This document shows positions 36,868-49,090 of a stretch of 64,000 nt of DNA, piece by piece. Source of the stretch: Epiperipatus broadwayi. Its lineage: Eukaryota; Onychophora; Udeonychophora; Euonychophora; Peripatidae. The position numbers and the translations under genes are program-made. The DNA lies in NCBI GenBank assembly GCA_028023455.1, contig JAQFVV010012400.1:11039748-11103747 (forward strand), written 5' to 3'. Position 1 is the first letter of the stretch. Each line of letters opens with the position of its first letter. Below the pieces are notes generated by a model that worked only from the letters and a program-made list of their open reading frames with translations, was not told the DNA's origin and searched no databases.

Positions 36868-36934
36868 TGATGTAGTGGTGATGCATCTGCCTGCCACACT
36901 CATGACCTTATTTCGAATCTAAACATGGATTAAG
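36868..36934 (+). mobile_element. tRNA-Gly(GCC)-like fragment
   Basis: GTAGTGGTGATGCATC followed by TGCCTGCCACACTCATGACC and TTTCGAATC follow the D arm, anticodon arm (GCC in the loop) and T loop of eukaryotic tRNA-Gly(GCC). The acceptor and T stem are degraded and it runs into C11 and T12 homopolymers (36935-36957). A SINE head or tRNA pseudogene. Confidence 0.5.
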
Positions 36935-36957
36935 CCCCCCCCCCCTTTTTTTTTTTT

Positions 36958-37574
36958 CAAGTAGTCAATCTGCAAGCAATCTAATATTCGTCCATACCTA
37001 AAGGATCTAATAAGGGTGGTCAGTTATTAAAATAATAACTATCTAGCTCTTGGAAAGCTTGAGAAGTAATGCCCTTTTCTATTCTTTTTTTTCGAGTGCT
37101 GATGAGATTTTGTTTTGCTCTACATATAAATGTTTACATAAGCGTACAATGCTTATGATAATTAAACAATTTTAAAAATCAATGCAGCAGCGCAGTCTTA
37201 TCTTTTTGGGTTTTTTTTATTGTATATTACTTTTAAAAGAATAAGACTATTGACAATCATTAATTATCAGTTTTGTAAGGCTTTGCTTGGCTTTTAACAT
37301 TAGTAGTATCATCGCCATCAGAGTCCTCTTGTGGAAATAACCAATTCTAAATTTAAACTATTTTGAATAGTTTATTTTTGAAATATTATATTATGTACAA
37401 ATGTTATAAAACCAATATTTGTTTGACAATTATAATATTTTATAAAATTATATTATTGTATTTTTAACGACTTTTTTTTAGTTTCTGAATGTTATGTTTA
37501 TACTTTCAATATGTGTTTGAAAATAACATGTAAATGCATTATATCGTATTATCGTAATAAATTATTTGCTGTAA
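36958..37574. other. Spacer
   Basis: AT-rich, with nothing recognised. Confidence 0.35.
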
Positions 37575-37722
37575 AACACATATATACAATCACTGCTCAC
37601 TTTATATTAAGATAGCAAATCTTCAAACTTTAATAGACAAGTTTCAATCTACTCCACTCTCCAACTCAATCCGAGGATGAAATGCTCAAAACCCTACATG
37701 ATGCCAATATTATTGTTAATGT
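37575..37722 (-). mobile_element. pLTR-A internal fragment
   Basis: Retains the ATCACTGCTCACTTTATATT, AAGATAGCAAATCTTCA, ATAGACAAGTTTCAATC and CCAATATTATTGTTA blocks. It starts just beyond where the hammerhead would lie, so the ribozyme part is missing. Confidence 0.5.
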
Positions 37723-38094
37723 GTAAATGTTCTATATTTAAACTTTGCTGATTTAGGACATAAATATGATAAATAATTAACTTTAAAATTTTAAATTTGT
37801 ATCTTAGGTATAAATACAAAATGTACATTTCTCTTATCACAAAGTCCTAGATCATTTTATTATTGCCCTCAAAGGTAAGTGCACTTATTTATAAGCTATA
37901 CTATCATACATTTACTTTATCTTTTTTCAGTTATCTCAATATGAATCTAGTTTGTTGTTGGTAATGTATTTTGTAAATCATGTGTAATATTTTATCATGA
38001 CTTTATTCTGGCAGTTTTGTTTTTATCAAGGTATTGATGAATGTCACAGCTGATAGCATTCTTGGTTTATTTGGATGTAAATTATATATTAAAC

Positions 38095-38475
38095 CACTAA
38101 GCATCACATGATTACCATCTCTTATACTAGCACATAATTGTTATTAAACAAGGCAAAAACTCTCCTTACAGTAGTGCCACCCTGTACCAACCAGAGTAAT
38201 CAATGAATGCCAGAAGGCTTGTGCATAAAATCCCTATCTAGTGCTTACTCATCCAATATCCCCAGACTAGTTTCTGGTTTGTGGCCTTCGTCAGTGAGGA
38301 GCCTTGGATCTGAGAACACTGCACTTAGATCTTGGGATCTAATGTGACCCTTCAGGAGAACTAGATAGTGATTTTATGCACAAGCCTTCTGGAATTCATT
38401 GATTACTCTGGTTGGCACAGGGTGGCAATATTGTATGGAAATTTTTTGCCTTGTTTTAAATTATATATTGTTGGT
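38095..38475. mobile_element. pLTR-C, inverted pair
   Basis: The left arm (38095-38240: ACTAAGCATCACATGA, AGGCAAAAACTCTCC, CAGAGTAATCAATGAATGCC) is mirrored by the right arm (38360-38460: GAATTCATTGATTACTCTGG, GGAAATTTTTTGCC). A minus-strand hammerhead lies between. Confidence 0.7.
38259..38300 (-). ncRNA. Hammerhead ribozyme motif, complete core (pLTR-C)
   Basis: Minus strand: stem I TCCTCA with TGGGGA, CTGACGA at 38294-38288, stem II GG..CC around a long loop, GAAA at 38274-38271, stem III AC-TA-GT and triplet GTC with C38265 as the cleavage nucleotide. All core bases are present. Stem II is only two G-C pairs. Confidence 0.72.
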
Positions 38476-40099
38476 GTGTAGTTCCTGTATTTAAGCTTTG
38501 CTGATTTAGGACATAAGTATGATAAATAATTAACCTCAAATTTTTAAATTGTATCTTAGGCATAAATGGACAATATACATCTTTTTTGTTACTCTTTCAC
38601 CACTGAATTGGTAAGTTTGTATTTTTAAGTAATGTTAAATATTCATAAAAGGGCACTATTCATAAGAAGGATACTATCATTGTGAATGCTTTAATATGTG
38701 AGAACTTTTGAGAATTTAAAGTAATAGAAAGTTATTTATTTTTTGTAAATCTGTTTATGATTTTAATTTTCTGATATATTTTTGAAGGAAATGTTTGTAA
38801 ATGCTTTTGGCTTTGTGAACTTAGGATATGTTATATTTGTGACTTATTATTATTTGCTTTTCTGTGAAACAAATATTTGTTTTTTCTATTAAGAAATTTT
38901 TTATAGTCATTTTTCATATCATCCACCCATTAATCAGGAATCTACATAATAATAAAAATATTATAAATTAACTTAAGAGTTTGTTGTAAACATAAACATT
39001 GAAATTGATATAAGAGTCACTTTAATGAATTATACTTAAGTATTAGAATTAAATCTAAGAAAGATATATTATTGCTTAATAAAAAAATTATAATTGCATA
39101 TTATTATTCAAGATCACTTCAGCCAATTTGGTTTGCTAATTAAAAGATTATTGTGCTTATTTATTTTAGAAATATTTTCTATAAATATGAAGGACCATAT
39201 TTATTATTTCTTAATACATTTATATTATGAAAGGACCACTTAGTTTAAATTTAAAATATATTTAAGTAGATTTATTCTATGTTATGTAGAATGGCAACAA
39301 AATACCTTACCCATGATTAATATCTGAATGTCATCCCAGCAATTTATTATTTATCTTATTTTAAATTAAGAGATCATGTTGTGTTTTATTTTAAATTAAT
39401 AATATTATTATACTTGTGATAAGACATTAACTTAGGGGAAATGTATGTCTTACTTATTTACTAGGATTTCATTCTATATTGAATAGATCTTAAGAATTAG
39501 AGAGAATTTATTTTATGATTAAAATCAATCATATTACCCAGAGATACTCTAATTTATTTCACGAACCATCTTATTTAAAGATTATTTTGCTAAAGAAAAA
39601 GCTATTTTTAAAGATGATAATATTTGGTGGCAAAAATTTAAGAGAAGACTTTTAAATTTTTTAAAAGTAAATATAATGATTCATCTAATCATAGCAATGA
39701 GATATTTAAGAGATGGGTAAAAAAGATGACAGTAGTAGTAAATATTTATAAGAGAAGCGTTTTAAATGTAACCTCAATGGCATATGCTTGCAATATCAGA
39801 AGTCTTGTATTTGTACTAAAGTGAATCAAGAGTTCTTCTTTTAAGTTAATAGTATTGCTTTATATTTTAATGATATTTTATTGTAATTGCTTATCCCTGT
39901 ATCTCTTCTTATTGAGGTATATGGCATTTATATTTTATAAACTCATTGAACTTAGCTAACATCATTATTTTTGGCTTACATTATATGATATCATTATTGG
40001 TTAGCCTTGATGATGATGATTTTGTGTTATTCTTCTTCATATTTAAGTTTAGAATTTATATATATATATATATAATATTTAAATATGTGTATCTTATCT
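38476..40099. other. Spacer with a partial direct repeat
   Basis: 38465-38580 repeats 37720-37830 (shared TTTAAACTTTGCTGATTTAG / TTTAAGCTTTGCTGATTTAG and TTGTATCTTAGG). The pLTR-C pair therefore lies between two copies of a short host or element sequence. A (TA)n run is at about 40055-40075. Confidence 0.45.
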
Positions 40100-40235
40100 A
40101 TACTGAACATAATGTAATTAGAAGGAACTTGAACTCAAATTTTCAAATTCCCTACAGCTATCCATTCCATCTTATACAATTGATACATGACCACATATGT
40201 GTAAAAAAGATAAATGATTTCCAATATATATGTGT
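40100..40235 (-). mobile_element. pLTR-A end fragment
   Basis: Contains AATGTAATTAGAAGGAAC, TTGAACTCAAATTTTCAAA, CATCTTATACAATTGATACA and TGATTTCCAATATATA. On the minus strand it begins almost exactly at the predicted cleavage position of the family hammerhead. Confidence 0.5.
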
Positions 40236-40319
40236 GTGTGAAGTATATTAAAATCTGTATGAATATATATGGGAATATGTTCACTTGATCATCTACCTCA
40301 AAAAAGTATATAAATAAAT

Positions 40320-40480
40320 AAAGCTTCCTATACACAGAGGCTAAATTCTCCATATAGTAGCTCCACGCAGTGCAAGCCAGAGTAATCAATGGATGCAAGA
40401 AGGTTTGTGCATAAAATCCCTATCTGATAGTACTACTGTACCAAGAGTTTAGATTCAGTGTAAACAGCATGTGTAAGCAA
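40320..40480 (-). mobile_element. pLTR-C fragment without hammerhead
   Basis: Contains CAAGCCAGAGTAATCAATGG, AGAAGGTTTGTGCATAAAAT and CCCTATCTGATAGTACTACTG. The ribozyme region is deleted between the two arm pieces. The minus-strand frame at 40135-40398 is a by-product. Confidence 0.5.
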
Positions 40481-40485
40481 AAGCT

Positions 40486-41580
40486 TACTATCTTTGTTTT
40501 TAGTCTTCTGTGATAAAATTATGGTGATAACTGATAAAATGCAAAAAAAAATGTGATTTTAAATTTGTAACTTTCATGCATTTACATCTGTACAGGTAGA
40601 AGTAGCCATTTTTAGTTTGTTTTGTGATTATAACACTAATTTGCACTGTGAATTAGATAAATGAAATTCCATTTAAGTTATGGTAGCAATTATGCCTAAA
40701 TAAGTGTCAAAGTATTTGACTTTTGGCAGTTTCTGAATCTTGCAGTAAATGGTTTGATGTCACTGCTTTCAGTGGTCTTTGCTAAAGTTAGCATGCAAAC
40801 TTAATTCATTTCCTGATGGTGTATACTACTTTCCATTAGTATTTTCTTTTTGTTTATATTTCTCAAACACAATATTAATACTCTTAAACCTTTATTAAAT
40901 ACTTATTACATGTGAAGAATATCACTTTACAGTTTTAGTTTGCTTTTGTAATTCTAATGCAAATTTCTTTTTGCTTTTTTACCTTTTCACTATATCTGCC
41001 AGCTTCAGTATAAAACTTTTTGTAATTCACAACTAATTCATTTATTTTTATTTTATCCATATGTAAAACACTGTGATTATTTAATTATAGCAAAGTTACC
41101 AGCATTATTAAATATATGCTTCAGATCTTTTCAGCAACATTTTCTGCTTCATAATAGCAGAAACACAGGGTAAGTAACCACTGTTACAACTATATGATTG
41201 ACTAAGTCATCATCATCATTTTCAACTATTATCAGTTAACTGTTGAATGAAAGTCATCTAAATTTAATCCAGCTTCTTCAATTTTTAACTTCTCTTTTCC
41301 ACATCACTTCTAAAGTCATTCATACATCTCATGAATGATCTTTTTGGGGTCATTTACAATCTTTTAGAATCTATTATCAACTTAGTAATATGTTCCACTA
41401 AGTTTTTTAAACCTCTTAATTCTATCATTGATGTTGATATGTGTTTGTGTGCTTATTTGTTTATGTATTTTGCATTCAATTTTCTTTATTATTTTTAACA
41501 TATATCTCTTTACACTTTTTGTGTGCTCTGAAATATTTGCTTTGCTTATCTATTAAATCTTCAAATCTCATCTATTTGTA
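40486..41580. other. Spacer
   Basis: No element recognised. A CATCATCATC tract lies near 41209. Confidence 0.35.
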
Positions 41581-41865
41581 AGAGCTGATTCAATGCTCAG
41601 TTGATAGAGGGTTTGCCTTAAATTCGATATTCAAGAATCTAAAGATGCAAGTTCGACTTCTACGCAAGTATTGTCACTGTACATATAGGCCAGCAACACC
41701 TGAAGAAAAGTGGAGAATAATACTACTCGAAACATTGTGTAATTACTAACCTGTATTGTCTATCTGTCTGTTATTACTATTAACAAGTTGTTTGTATTTG
41801 GAAAGTTTAAATAAAGTTTAAAATTTTCTATACATTCAACATTCACTCATAAATGATGGAAATAG
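41581..41865 (+). mobile_element. SINE-C: tRNA-derived SINE
   Basis: A tRNA-like head (ATGCTCAGTTGATAGAG, GCAAGTTCGAC) is followed by the family body AGGCCAGCAACACCTGAAGA, ACATTGTGTAATTACTAACC, then a tail with AAGTTTAAAATTTTC, CATTCAACATTCACTC and ATGATGGAAATAGTCCAA. Other copies are at 45.8, 53.3, 53.6 and 56.5 kb. Confidence 0.7.
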
Positions 41866-44188
41866 TCCAACATATCACATCTTATATACTCATGCAACTT
41901 TTATAATATATTTTTAAAGTACATGAGATTTAATCTATGAGATTGAATGTGCAAATAAAATTGGTTACTATTATATAGATGAGTAATATAAACATGAAGT
42001 TTATAAAATTATTTTAAAACTATACATTACTGAGAATGCAAATATAATTGTCATATTTTATTTATACTTAAAATTAGAAGTTATCAAAAATAAATGAATT
42101 AATTAATTATATTCATCTACAATTTGAAAATATAACTTAGTACCAAGATTGACAATTATGACTTATTTAAAAAATATTAGTTAATAATTGAAATCAAAGG
42201 CTATCTTTAAAAATGTAAAGATTCAAGAAGAAAGCATAGTTCAAATAAAAAATTAATGAAAGTTAATTTCTGATTGCTAATAGTGATTAAATTTTAAAAT
42301 ATGTTTTAATTTTGGTGAGGAGAAATGAAATATGCCTTTCTTTTAAAAATCTTCTAAAGAAAAATAAATTTTGTTTTAAAATGTTAAAATATCATGTAAT
42401 ATTGTTTGACTGTGTTTAATGCAATAAGAAAAATAAAAGTTATTTTTAATTTATAAAAGTGAAAATACTTAAAAATAATGTCAAATATTGATTACCAATT
42501 ATTTGGAAGTTTAATAAAAACATTTCCTTTAATTGTGTTAAAGAAAATGATTCATTTTCTATGTGCAAATTTAATTTTGATATCAAAATATTAAGGCTAA
42601 TTTTTCTTTGAATAATTATAAAAGAAAAAAAAGATAAAATGTTTTTTTTTGTTGTTTTTTTTAAAATCATAATTATATTTAACTTTTTTTTCTATAAAAC
42701 TTTAATTAATTCATATTTTATTTCATTCTTAAATAAATATATTTACTATGTCATTCAACCTAATATTCATATATTATTTATATGTATCATATATTAATAT
42801 ATAAAAGAAAATATAGCAGTTTTATTGTGCTACAATACTAGTTATGCTTGTTATCATTATTCTGATAAAAATTACATTTTCTTATCCTATTCCATCTTTT
42901 TAGACTACTCAACAGATAAGAACTGAGTAGATATTAAACATTTGGTTTAGACAAGGATTTGTATTAATAATATAAAATAAAAAAATAATGCATTCTTTAT
43001 ATTATATCAAATATTTGCTTTTATTTCAGTATAATCGTTTTATTAAAAAGTAATTAAAAAAATAATAATCATCTCATTTAGCAATCAAAGTTTATTATTT
43101 TTTAAATTGGTTTTTTATGAAAATATTTCTATTAATATCTTAATAATATTTATAAATAATAGTGCATGAGGATTTAAAATATATGACAAAAGATTAGTGA
43201 TTAAATTGATTGATTTTTTTTTTACATTTTGCACTTGATATTTTCTTGAAGAATAAAAATGATAAAGCTTAGAGTATCAAATTACAAATATCAAAAACAA
43301 TAAGATGTTCATATCTATCTGAATACTATATTTATGTGAATGTTTTTAATTTAATTTTAAAATGCGAGTGCTAAATTATTCAAAATCAAATGAAAACATT
43401 ATTTGATTTAATATTAACATGTGTTAAAATAATCAATTCAGCAGTCTTAAAAATTTTAAATACCCTCTCTTAATTTTTTCTGGATGATGGATTCTAGATT
43501 ATCATTTTCCAATTAAAGATGTCAGACTTAAAACGAAAACTTATCTATTGTTGTATTAAAGTATTCTGGCAAATTTTAAATATAAATAAAATTCTTTTTT
43601 TTTTTTTGATAATTTAATATTTAACACTTGTCATAAAGAGGAAATTTTGCTTCCTCTTCCCAATTATTGTTTTTTTTTAACACAATGATTTAAAAGATTT
43701 AATATTTAAACAGATATAAATAAAATAAATATATTTAAAAAATAATCGTTGATATTTTGTAAAGAAAAATTTTAGGTTAATTTAATCTTTATTAAGTTAT
43801 AATGTTAGAACACACAATAGTTTCGATTTCTGATAATCTGATAGAATATTTTTCTATTTATTAAACTATTATTCATATTTCAGTTTGATCTCAATCAACA
43901 AGAGTTATTTTTACTCATTCATTTCATTGTAAAGTTGTTTACTTTTAAAAAGCAAGTGATCTTTCAACACTTGTTGGCTGTAAAAAATAAATTTTATGTA
44001 AGAATATTTCATTAACTTGTGCTATATCAAGTAGACCAATATGTTATTAATATTTGATTAACAATTTCATGCTTTCAAAAATTTGATAATAAAACAACTA
44101 TAAATTATTGAACTATAAAATTCATAATCAGAAGCTTTAACATGATTCATCTGAAAATGCAACAATAATTTAAATGTATTTAATGTGT
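41866..44188. other. AT-rich spacer
   Basis: Among the most AT-rich parts of the window, with homopolymer T runs at 42641 and 43593. Nothing else was recognised. Confidence 0.4.
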
Positions 44189-44280
44189 ATCTTTATTTCA
44201 TTTATATATATATATTGATAAAAAATCAAGTCAGTATCTTTATTTCATTTATATATATATTGATAAAAAATCAAGTCAGA
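44189..44280 (+). repeat. Tandem duplication, 2 x about 46 bp
   Basis: The unit GTATCTTTATTTCATTTATA through TTGATAAAAAATCAAGTCA occurs twice. It contains a short (TA)n whose length differs by two repeats between the units. It abuts the start of the following pLTR-B. Confidence 0.85.
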
Positions 44281-44745
44281 TGTCACATGACCTAATTTTA
44301 ATAAAGCTCGTATTTACAAATGTTATATATAGAGTTCGCAAAACAAACTCTTAACAAGCTTTGAGAATACCCTCAACCACAGACATTTGTAAACATGAGC
44401 TTTATTAAAATTAGGTCACGTGACATCTGACAATTTTTTTATCAATTTATTTTTTGCTACTAAGGCTTTGGCGATTTTATATTGCTAAAGCTATTAATAC
44501 ATGGTGTATCTGAACTTAGTTCAGTCCCATATAGCTATTTGAGTTAGATAGTTGGATTTTTAGACATATAAATGTCTCAAAGTTTCAGATTTTCTTCTCA
44601 ATAGTTATACATTAGATAAAGTGCTGGCTTAGTCCTAGTATTTTTAATCTACTGACGATGCTAGATGCAGAAACCGGTCTGGGGTTAAGGGTATTCTCAA
44701 AGCTTGTTAAGAGTTTGTTTTGCGAACTCTATATATGTATGATGT
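44236..44745. mobile_element. pLTR-B with a short inverted partner
   Basis: Inverse 48-bp arms (44275-44322 and 44391-44438; GTCAGATGTCACATGACC at the ends) form the left part. The right part is a plus-strand unit with TTAGTTCAGTCCCATATAGC, AGATAAAGTGCTGGC, the hammerhead, and a tail AAAGCTTGTTAAGAG that is itself inverse to 44345-44363. Confidence 0.72.
44644..44688 (+). ncRNA. Hammerhead ribozyme motif, complete core and good stems
   Basis: CTGACGA at 44652-44658, stem II TGC-TAGAT-GCA (44659-44669) directly followed by GAAA at 44670-44673, stem III AC-CG-GT and triplet GTC with C44679 as the predicted cleavage nucleotide. Stem I pairs TTAATCTA (44644-44651) with TGGGGTTAA (44680-44688), eight pairs with one bulged G. 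This is the copy in which all three stems and every core base can be drawn with least strain. Confidence 0.78.
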
Positions 44746-45114
44746 ATTGCATTTCACTATTCAAAAATAAACTTTTTTTTTACATAACTGGTTTATAAGC
44801 AAATTACATAGCAATCCAGTTATTGTTTAATCAGTGGTTATATTTATAATTTTAGATGCAAGGCAAAACATAAAAAAAATCATTGAGTTTGTAGTTTTAT
44901 GATTAATGTTTTACCACCTGTATGGAATGATGCTGGAAATCTTTTTCTGTCAGTAGGCTATATATAAAACAGATTTTCTTAACCTTTAAAGAGTCATTTC
45001 AGAAAAGATTGTGATCAATCAATAAAAACATTTGAACTTCATCACCAATCCTGACAAAATTTTTTTTATTGCACCTCATTATGAATATATATCTTTTTCT
45101 AATTGTATTACTAA

Positions 45115-45240
45115 ATGTATTGGTGGTAGAGTGAACCAATCTTATCTCATAGCCCACCAATCATATCTCAAGTTCTATCAGTTTCAGAATTCAAATTTCT
45201 TATGAACTTCTGAAAAATAAATCATTTTTTTATTATAGAA
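45115..45240 (+). mobile_element. SINE-B copy
   Basis: Contains GGTGGTAGAGTGAACCAA, AAGTTCTATCAGTTTCAG, AATTCAAATTTCTTATGAAC and AATAAATCATT. Diverged, but in the family order. Confidence 0.5.
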
Positions 45241-45589
45241 TTTAATGTATGATCAGTGCATTTCCCACCTCAACTCCACTAATATCTCGATCATCTATCT
45301 TGTGAGAAGATAGTATAATGTAAAAATATCAAGCTATCAGACATGAATATGAAAATTCCAAATGTTTGGTGCATCCACCTCCTCTGATGATGAAAGTCTG
45401 TTCTTGAAATGCAGCCATAGTGAGAAAGATGTTCTAACATTTTGTGATAGTGGTTGTAATATAGTAGAATTGATGTGAGAAATGCATTGATAAAAAGAAC
45501 AACTTTAAACTCATAATCATTTTTTCACATTACATTTACACCATCTAGTGTAAGTTTTAATAATTAGTAGATGCTAGATTGTAGTGGTT

Positions 45590-45680
45590 ATAATCTAGTG
45601 CCATTCTATCCAATTTCTCCATACTAGTTTCTAGTCTTTTAGGTCTAATGCATTTGTCTCTAGCAGCCATCTTAGTTAAG
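45590..45680 (-). mobile_element. pLTR-C relic
   Basis: CCAATTTCTCCATACTAGTTTCTAG matches the stem I and stem III side of the pLTR-C hammerhead (written here in two overlapping parts: CCAATTTCTCCATACTAG and ACTAGTTTCTAG). The CTGANGA half is replaced. No ribozyme remains. Confidence 0.4.
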
Positions 45681-45839
45681 CATTATATTGTGTCTTTTGA
45701 TAAGACTAGGTTGCATAATTGTAATGTGAGGGGGAAATGCTGCTGAAAATTATGTGTAAATAGGAGCCATGTGGTGTTTAATTGGTTTCAACACTTATCC
45801 ATGTGGTTCTTGACAAGAATTAATTTATCACTTGTATTT

Positions 45840-46085
45840 TGTTATTTTATAAATTTGTTGTCAGAATCAGTGCTGAACTATTTCCATCATCTATCATTAA
45901 ATATTGAATGTCTAGAAAATTTTAAACTTCTATTTAATTTTTTTCAAATACAAACAACTGTTAATAAAACACAGAAATTGGTAGATAACACAGGTTAATA
46001 GATTACACAATGTTTTGAGTGGTATTATTATCTGCTCTTCTTATGGTGTTGCTAGCCTGATCAGTGACAATACTAGCTTAATTTT
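45840..46085 (-). mobile_element. SINE-C copy, tRNA head missing
   Basis: Minus strand: AGCTAGTATTGTCACTGATC, AGCAACACCATAAGAAGAGC, ACAATGTGTAATC, then the TTCAACATTTAATG...ATGATGGAAATAG tail. It ends before the A and B boxes. An open frame at 45771-45998 overlaps by chance. Confidence 0.6.
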
Positions 46086-46369
46086 GAAAACAAATTTATA
46101 AAATTAGCATGTTTTTTTAGAAACTTCAAAAAAGATAGGAGTGAAATTAATCTTTAACTTCTGCAAGTTTTATATCTACTAATGCAATTGAAAATTTAAA
46201 TTATACAGATTATGTTTAGATTAATATATTAATATCTTCTGCAAATAACTGCTTTAATATGGTTAGTATTTTCAAAATAATTTATTTTAATATTCTTGGT
46301 ATATTTCATAATGTTGAATAAAAATGAATATCTTTTTAATCTCTTAATAATTATTATTAAATTGATCAT

Positions 46370-46665
46370 TAATGTCACATGATCATCATTTTTTATGCTT
46401 GCTCAAGCTGTTAAAACAGGCAAAACCTCTCCATACAGTATTGCCACTCATGCAAGTCAGAGTAATCAATGGATGCCAGAAGGCTTGTGCATAAAATCCA
46501 AGGTTCCTCACTGACAAAAGCCACAAGCTAGAAACTAGCCTGGGGATATTGGATGAGTAGGCACTAGATAGGGATTTTATGTACAAGCCTTCTGGCTCCC
46601 ATTGATTAGTTTAGATTGCACTGAGTGGTAGTACTGTATGGAGAGTTTTGCCTGTTTTAAATTGA
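46370..46665. mobile_element. pLTR-C, inverted pair
   Basis: The left arm (AAAACAGGCAAAACCTCTCC, CAGAGTAATCAATGGATGCC) is mirrored by the right arm (CCATTGATTAG, TATGGAGAGTTTTGCCTGTT), with a plus-strand hammerhead relic between. The 66-codon frame at 46386-46586 lies within it and is not a gene. Confidence 0.68.
46505..46546 (+). ncRNA. Decayed hammerhead ribozyme motif (pLTR-C)
   Basis: Stem I TCCTCA/TGGGGA is intact and stem II AGC/GCT is good. CTGACAA has lost G8 and the cleavage triplet is GCC instead of GTC. Two core changes, so predicted inactive. Confidence 0.6.
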
Positions 46666-46679
46666 TCATTGTTATTATT

Positions 46680-48499
46680 CTTTTTTCCCCCAACTTACTG
46701 TTTCAGTTATTTAAATTGTACAATATCTGATAATTATGAACCACTCACACTATTAATCACTTCTTTAACTATCTATAACAATAGGATCGAATGTTGGTGC
46801 AAATCCATTTCACAACAATTTTGACTTCAATCTTTGTTTTTTTTTTAATTCTTTTTTTTTTTGATTTAACATGGCCCAACTTGTTTACAAATGAATGATA
46901 ATGATAGTTTTATAGGTTTTTTTTTCTCATTGCATAAAAATTATAATAAATTTGAGATTTCAAAATTATATTTAAAATTTTGATAGAAAAGTATGAATTA
47001 TATTGATTCAAATTTTATAGTAAGTATAGAAAATAACATTAATATAATGTGGTGCATACTTAAAGTTTATATACTGATATAAGGGAAGTAACCAATAATA
47101 AAGTTACAGAATGAAAATATTAATCTAAAAGGTGTAAACATTTGATTTTTTATTACGGGTCAGGATGAGCAAATGGTTATGATAAAAGAGAAAATAAACC
47201 ACTTTACATTTGAGTTCACAATTATGCACTTATATATTTGTCAGTTATTTTTATCTCCAATGCACAGGCCACCTAACTTTTTTCTTCAGGATGCTTCATG
47301 TGCATGGTGTAATCCTGCTTTCTATCTTCTTATCAGTTGAGCACAATAAAAAAAATGGCTAGTTCAAAAAATAGAGATTTAATTTCCACCTTAGTAAATG
47401 ATAATAGTCTGTTTCTCAAACAGAAGTGCCCATGCTCAACCTGATATTTGATTGTTTGAACACTACATAAAAGTTAATAATATTGTTTTAATGATTATAC
47501 AATTTAATCCACGAACTACAATCTATATCCACATATATCACAAGTAATTTGTGATGCTATTTTTATTTATTTTTTCTGCAATATTTTTTTAAAAAGACTT
47601 CAACATCTTATCCAATTATAGCTTTCTACTATATTTTCAGATATATCTTTCCAATAAAAGCAATCAATAATATACCTATTTAGAATGTAAAGTAATATGT
47701 ATAACAGATGGAGTCTATGTCTTTCATGAAAATCATTTATAAAATATTTTTTAGGAAGTCAATTGTTATACGTTTACTTCATATGCTCAATCTAATGAGA
47801 TTGAGGCCATCCAGAAAAAATATTCTGATTGGTCATGAATATTCGGCATATACACTGACTTTTTTCCAAACAAATAATAATACATGTTTCAGATATTTAT
47901 TATTCCATTTCCTTTTTTTTTTTTTTTTGCAATATCCTAAGGACAGTGTTATGACCTGATAATCTTTCTTTCCAATAATTTAATATTAAACATTTAAATA
48001 TTTTTTTGAATAATAAAACACTAGAAAAATTCTACCTTCTTTGTTTCATTTGAAATCGATCTGGGATCTCCCAACTCAGCAAGTCAGCATTGATGTCTTT
48101 GAGGTAACAGTTCAGGGTATTTATTAATGATCTTTCTGTCACCCAATTTGTGTATGTATATTAATTTTCTGAATGATGGCAGGTTGTGATAACACGACAA
48201 TAAATTACTATAAATTGATCATCATCATCATTAGTACGTAAATCATTATTTTTGACTTTTTAATTAATACAAATTATTTCAACATCGTATTGATAAGAGT
48301 TACATCATAAACTTTAATGAGCTCTACATCATTAAGATGAACAATATTGATAGATAAATAATTGATTTTCTTTTTAATGAACACGATATCCTTCACTGTA
48401 ATTTATTTTGTAAGATTTCATTTTTCATGTCCTTTATTTCTCATTTTTAATTTATAGAAGTTCAAATCTATGATTTGTTAATCCTTCCTATATCTATAT
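46680..48499. other. Spacer
   Basis: Long T runs at about 46850 and 47910. Around 48060-48130 a CTCCCAACTCAGC word on the minus strand faintly resembles a tRNA head, but no body follows. No gene was found. Confidence 0.35.
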
Positions 48500-49090
48500 T
48501 ATAATTAGTGTATACGATTTTGTGTATTTTTCTTCTCCTGCTTGTCCATTTTTCTTATGTCTTATTTTCCTCTTTCTGCGCATAATCGTAACTGTCAGTG
48601 ATGAAATAGATAAATGATGCCAAGCAGTGACAGTCAGCTGTCACATCTTACAAAGACTGATGTCAAGATGGCTGCGGAGATGTAAAAATGTCCAATATAA
48701 ATTTACAAAGATTCCAATATGTTCAGGCCAGGGTTAAAAATTACTTTTCAGCTTTGGGTTGTTTACATAGGAGAGGGAGAAATATTCTTCTCTGCCCGTT
48801 CCTCTCTTCTTTTTTTTTTTTTCAATGATGTAATCAGGAAAAAGCAGACATAATTATTCCATGACTAAGAAGATGACTCAGATGGAAACTTTCTCCCTTG
48901 TCACCCTGTCTTTTTTTATTTTGTTTTTAACCAAAACAAGACAAGAGTGCTGGAAGTGGGGGGGGGGTGAGGAGAGAACTAGTAAAAATATTCAGAAATT
49001 GTTTGCTGACTTCTGTCTGAACAATTGTCCACGCATTGGGGCAGAAGTTGAAAATGCCTTGAATGACAAAATTGTATTATGACATATTTT
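48500..49090. other. Less AT-rich stretch with promoter-like motifs
   Basis: Contains an 18-bp palindrome GTGACAG-TCAG-CTGTCAC (48627-48644, reading as two facing TGACAG words of TALE homeobox type) and AAGATGGCTGCGGAG (48665-48679, close to the YY1 consensus AAGATGGCGGC). A 73-codon open frame (48861-49082) begins with a hydrophobic segment followed by ECWKW and CLNNC. It has no domain that I recognise and could equally be chance. This is the best place in the window for an undetected host promoter or first exon. Confidence 0.3.

Noticed and set aside
45388-45430. CTCTGATGATGAAAGTC...GAAATGC resembling a hammerhead
   Set aside because: No stem II can be drawn between the two core words, and stem I and the NUH triplet are absent.
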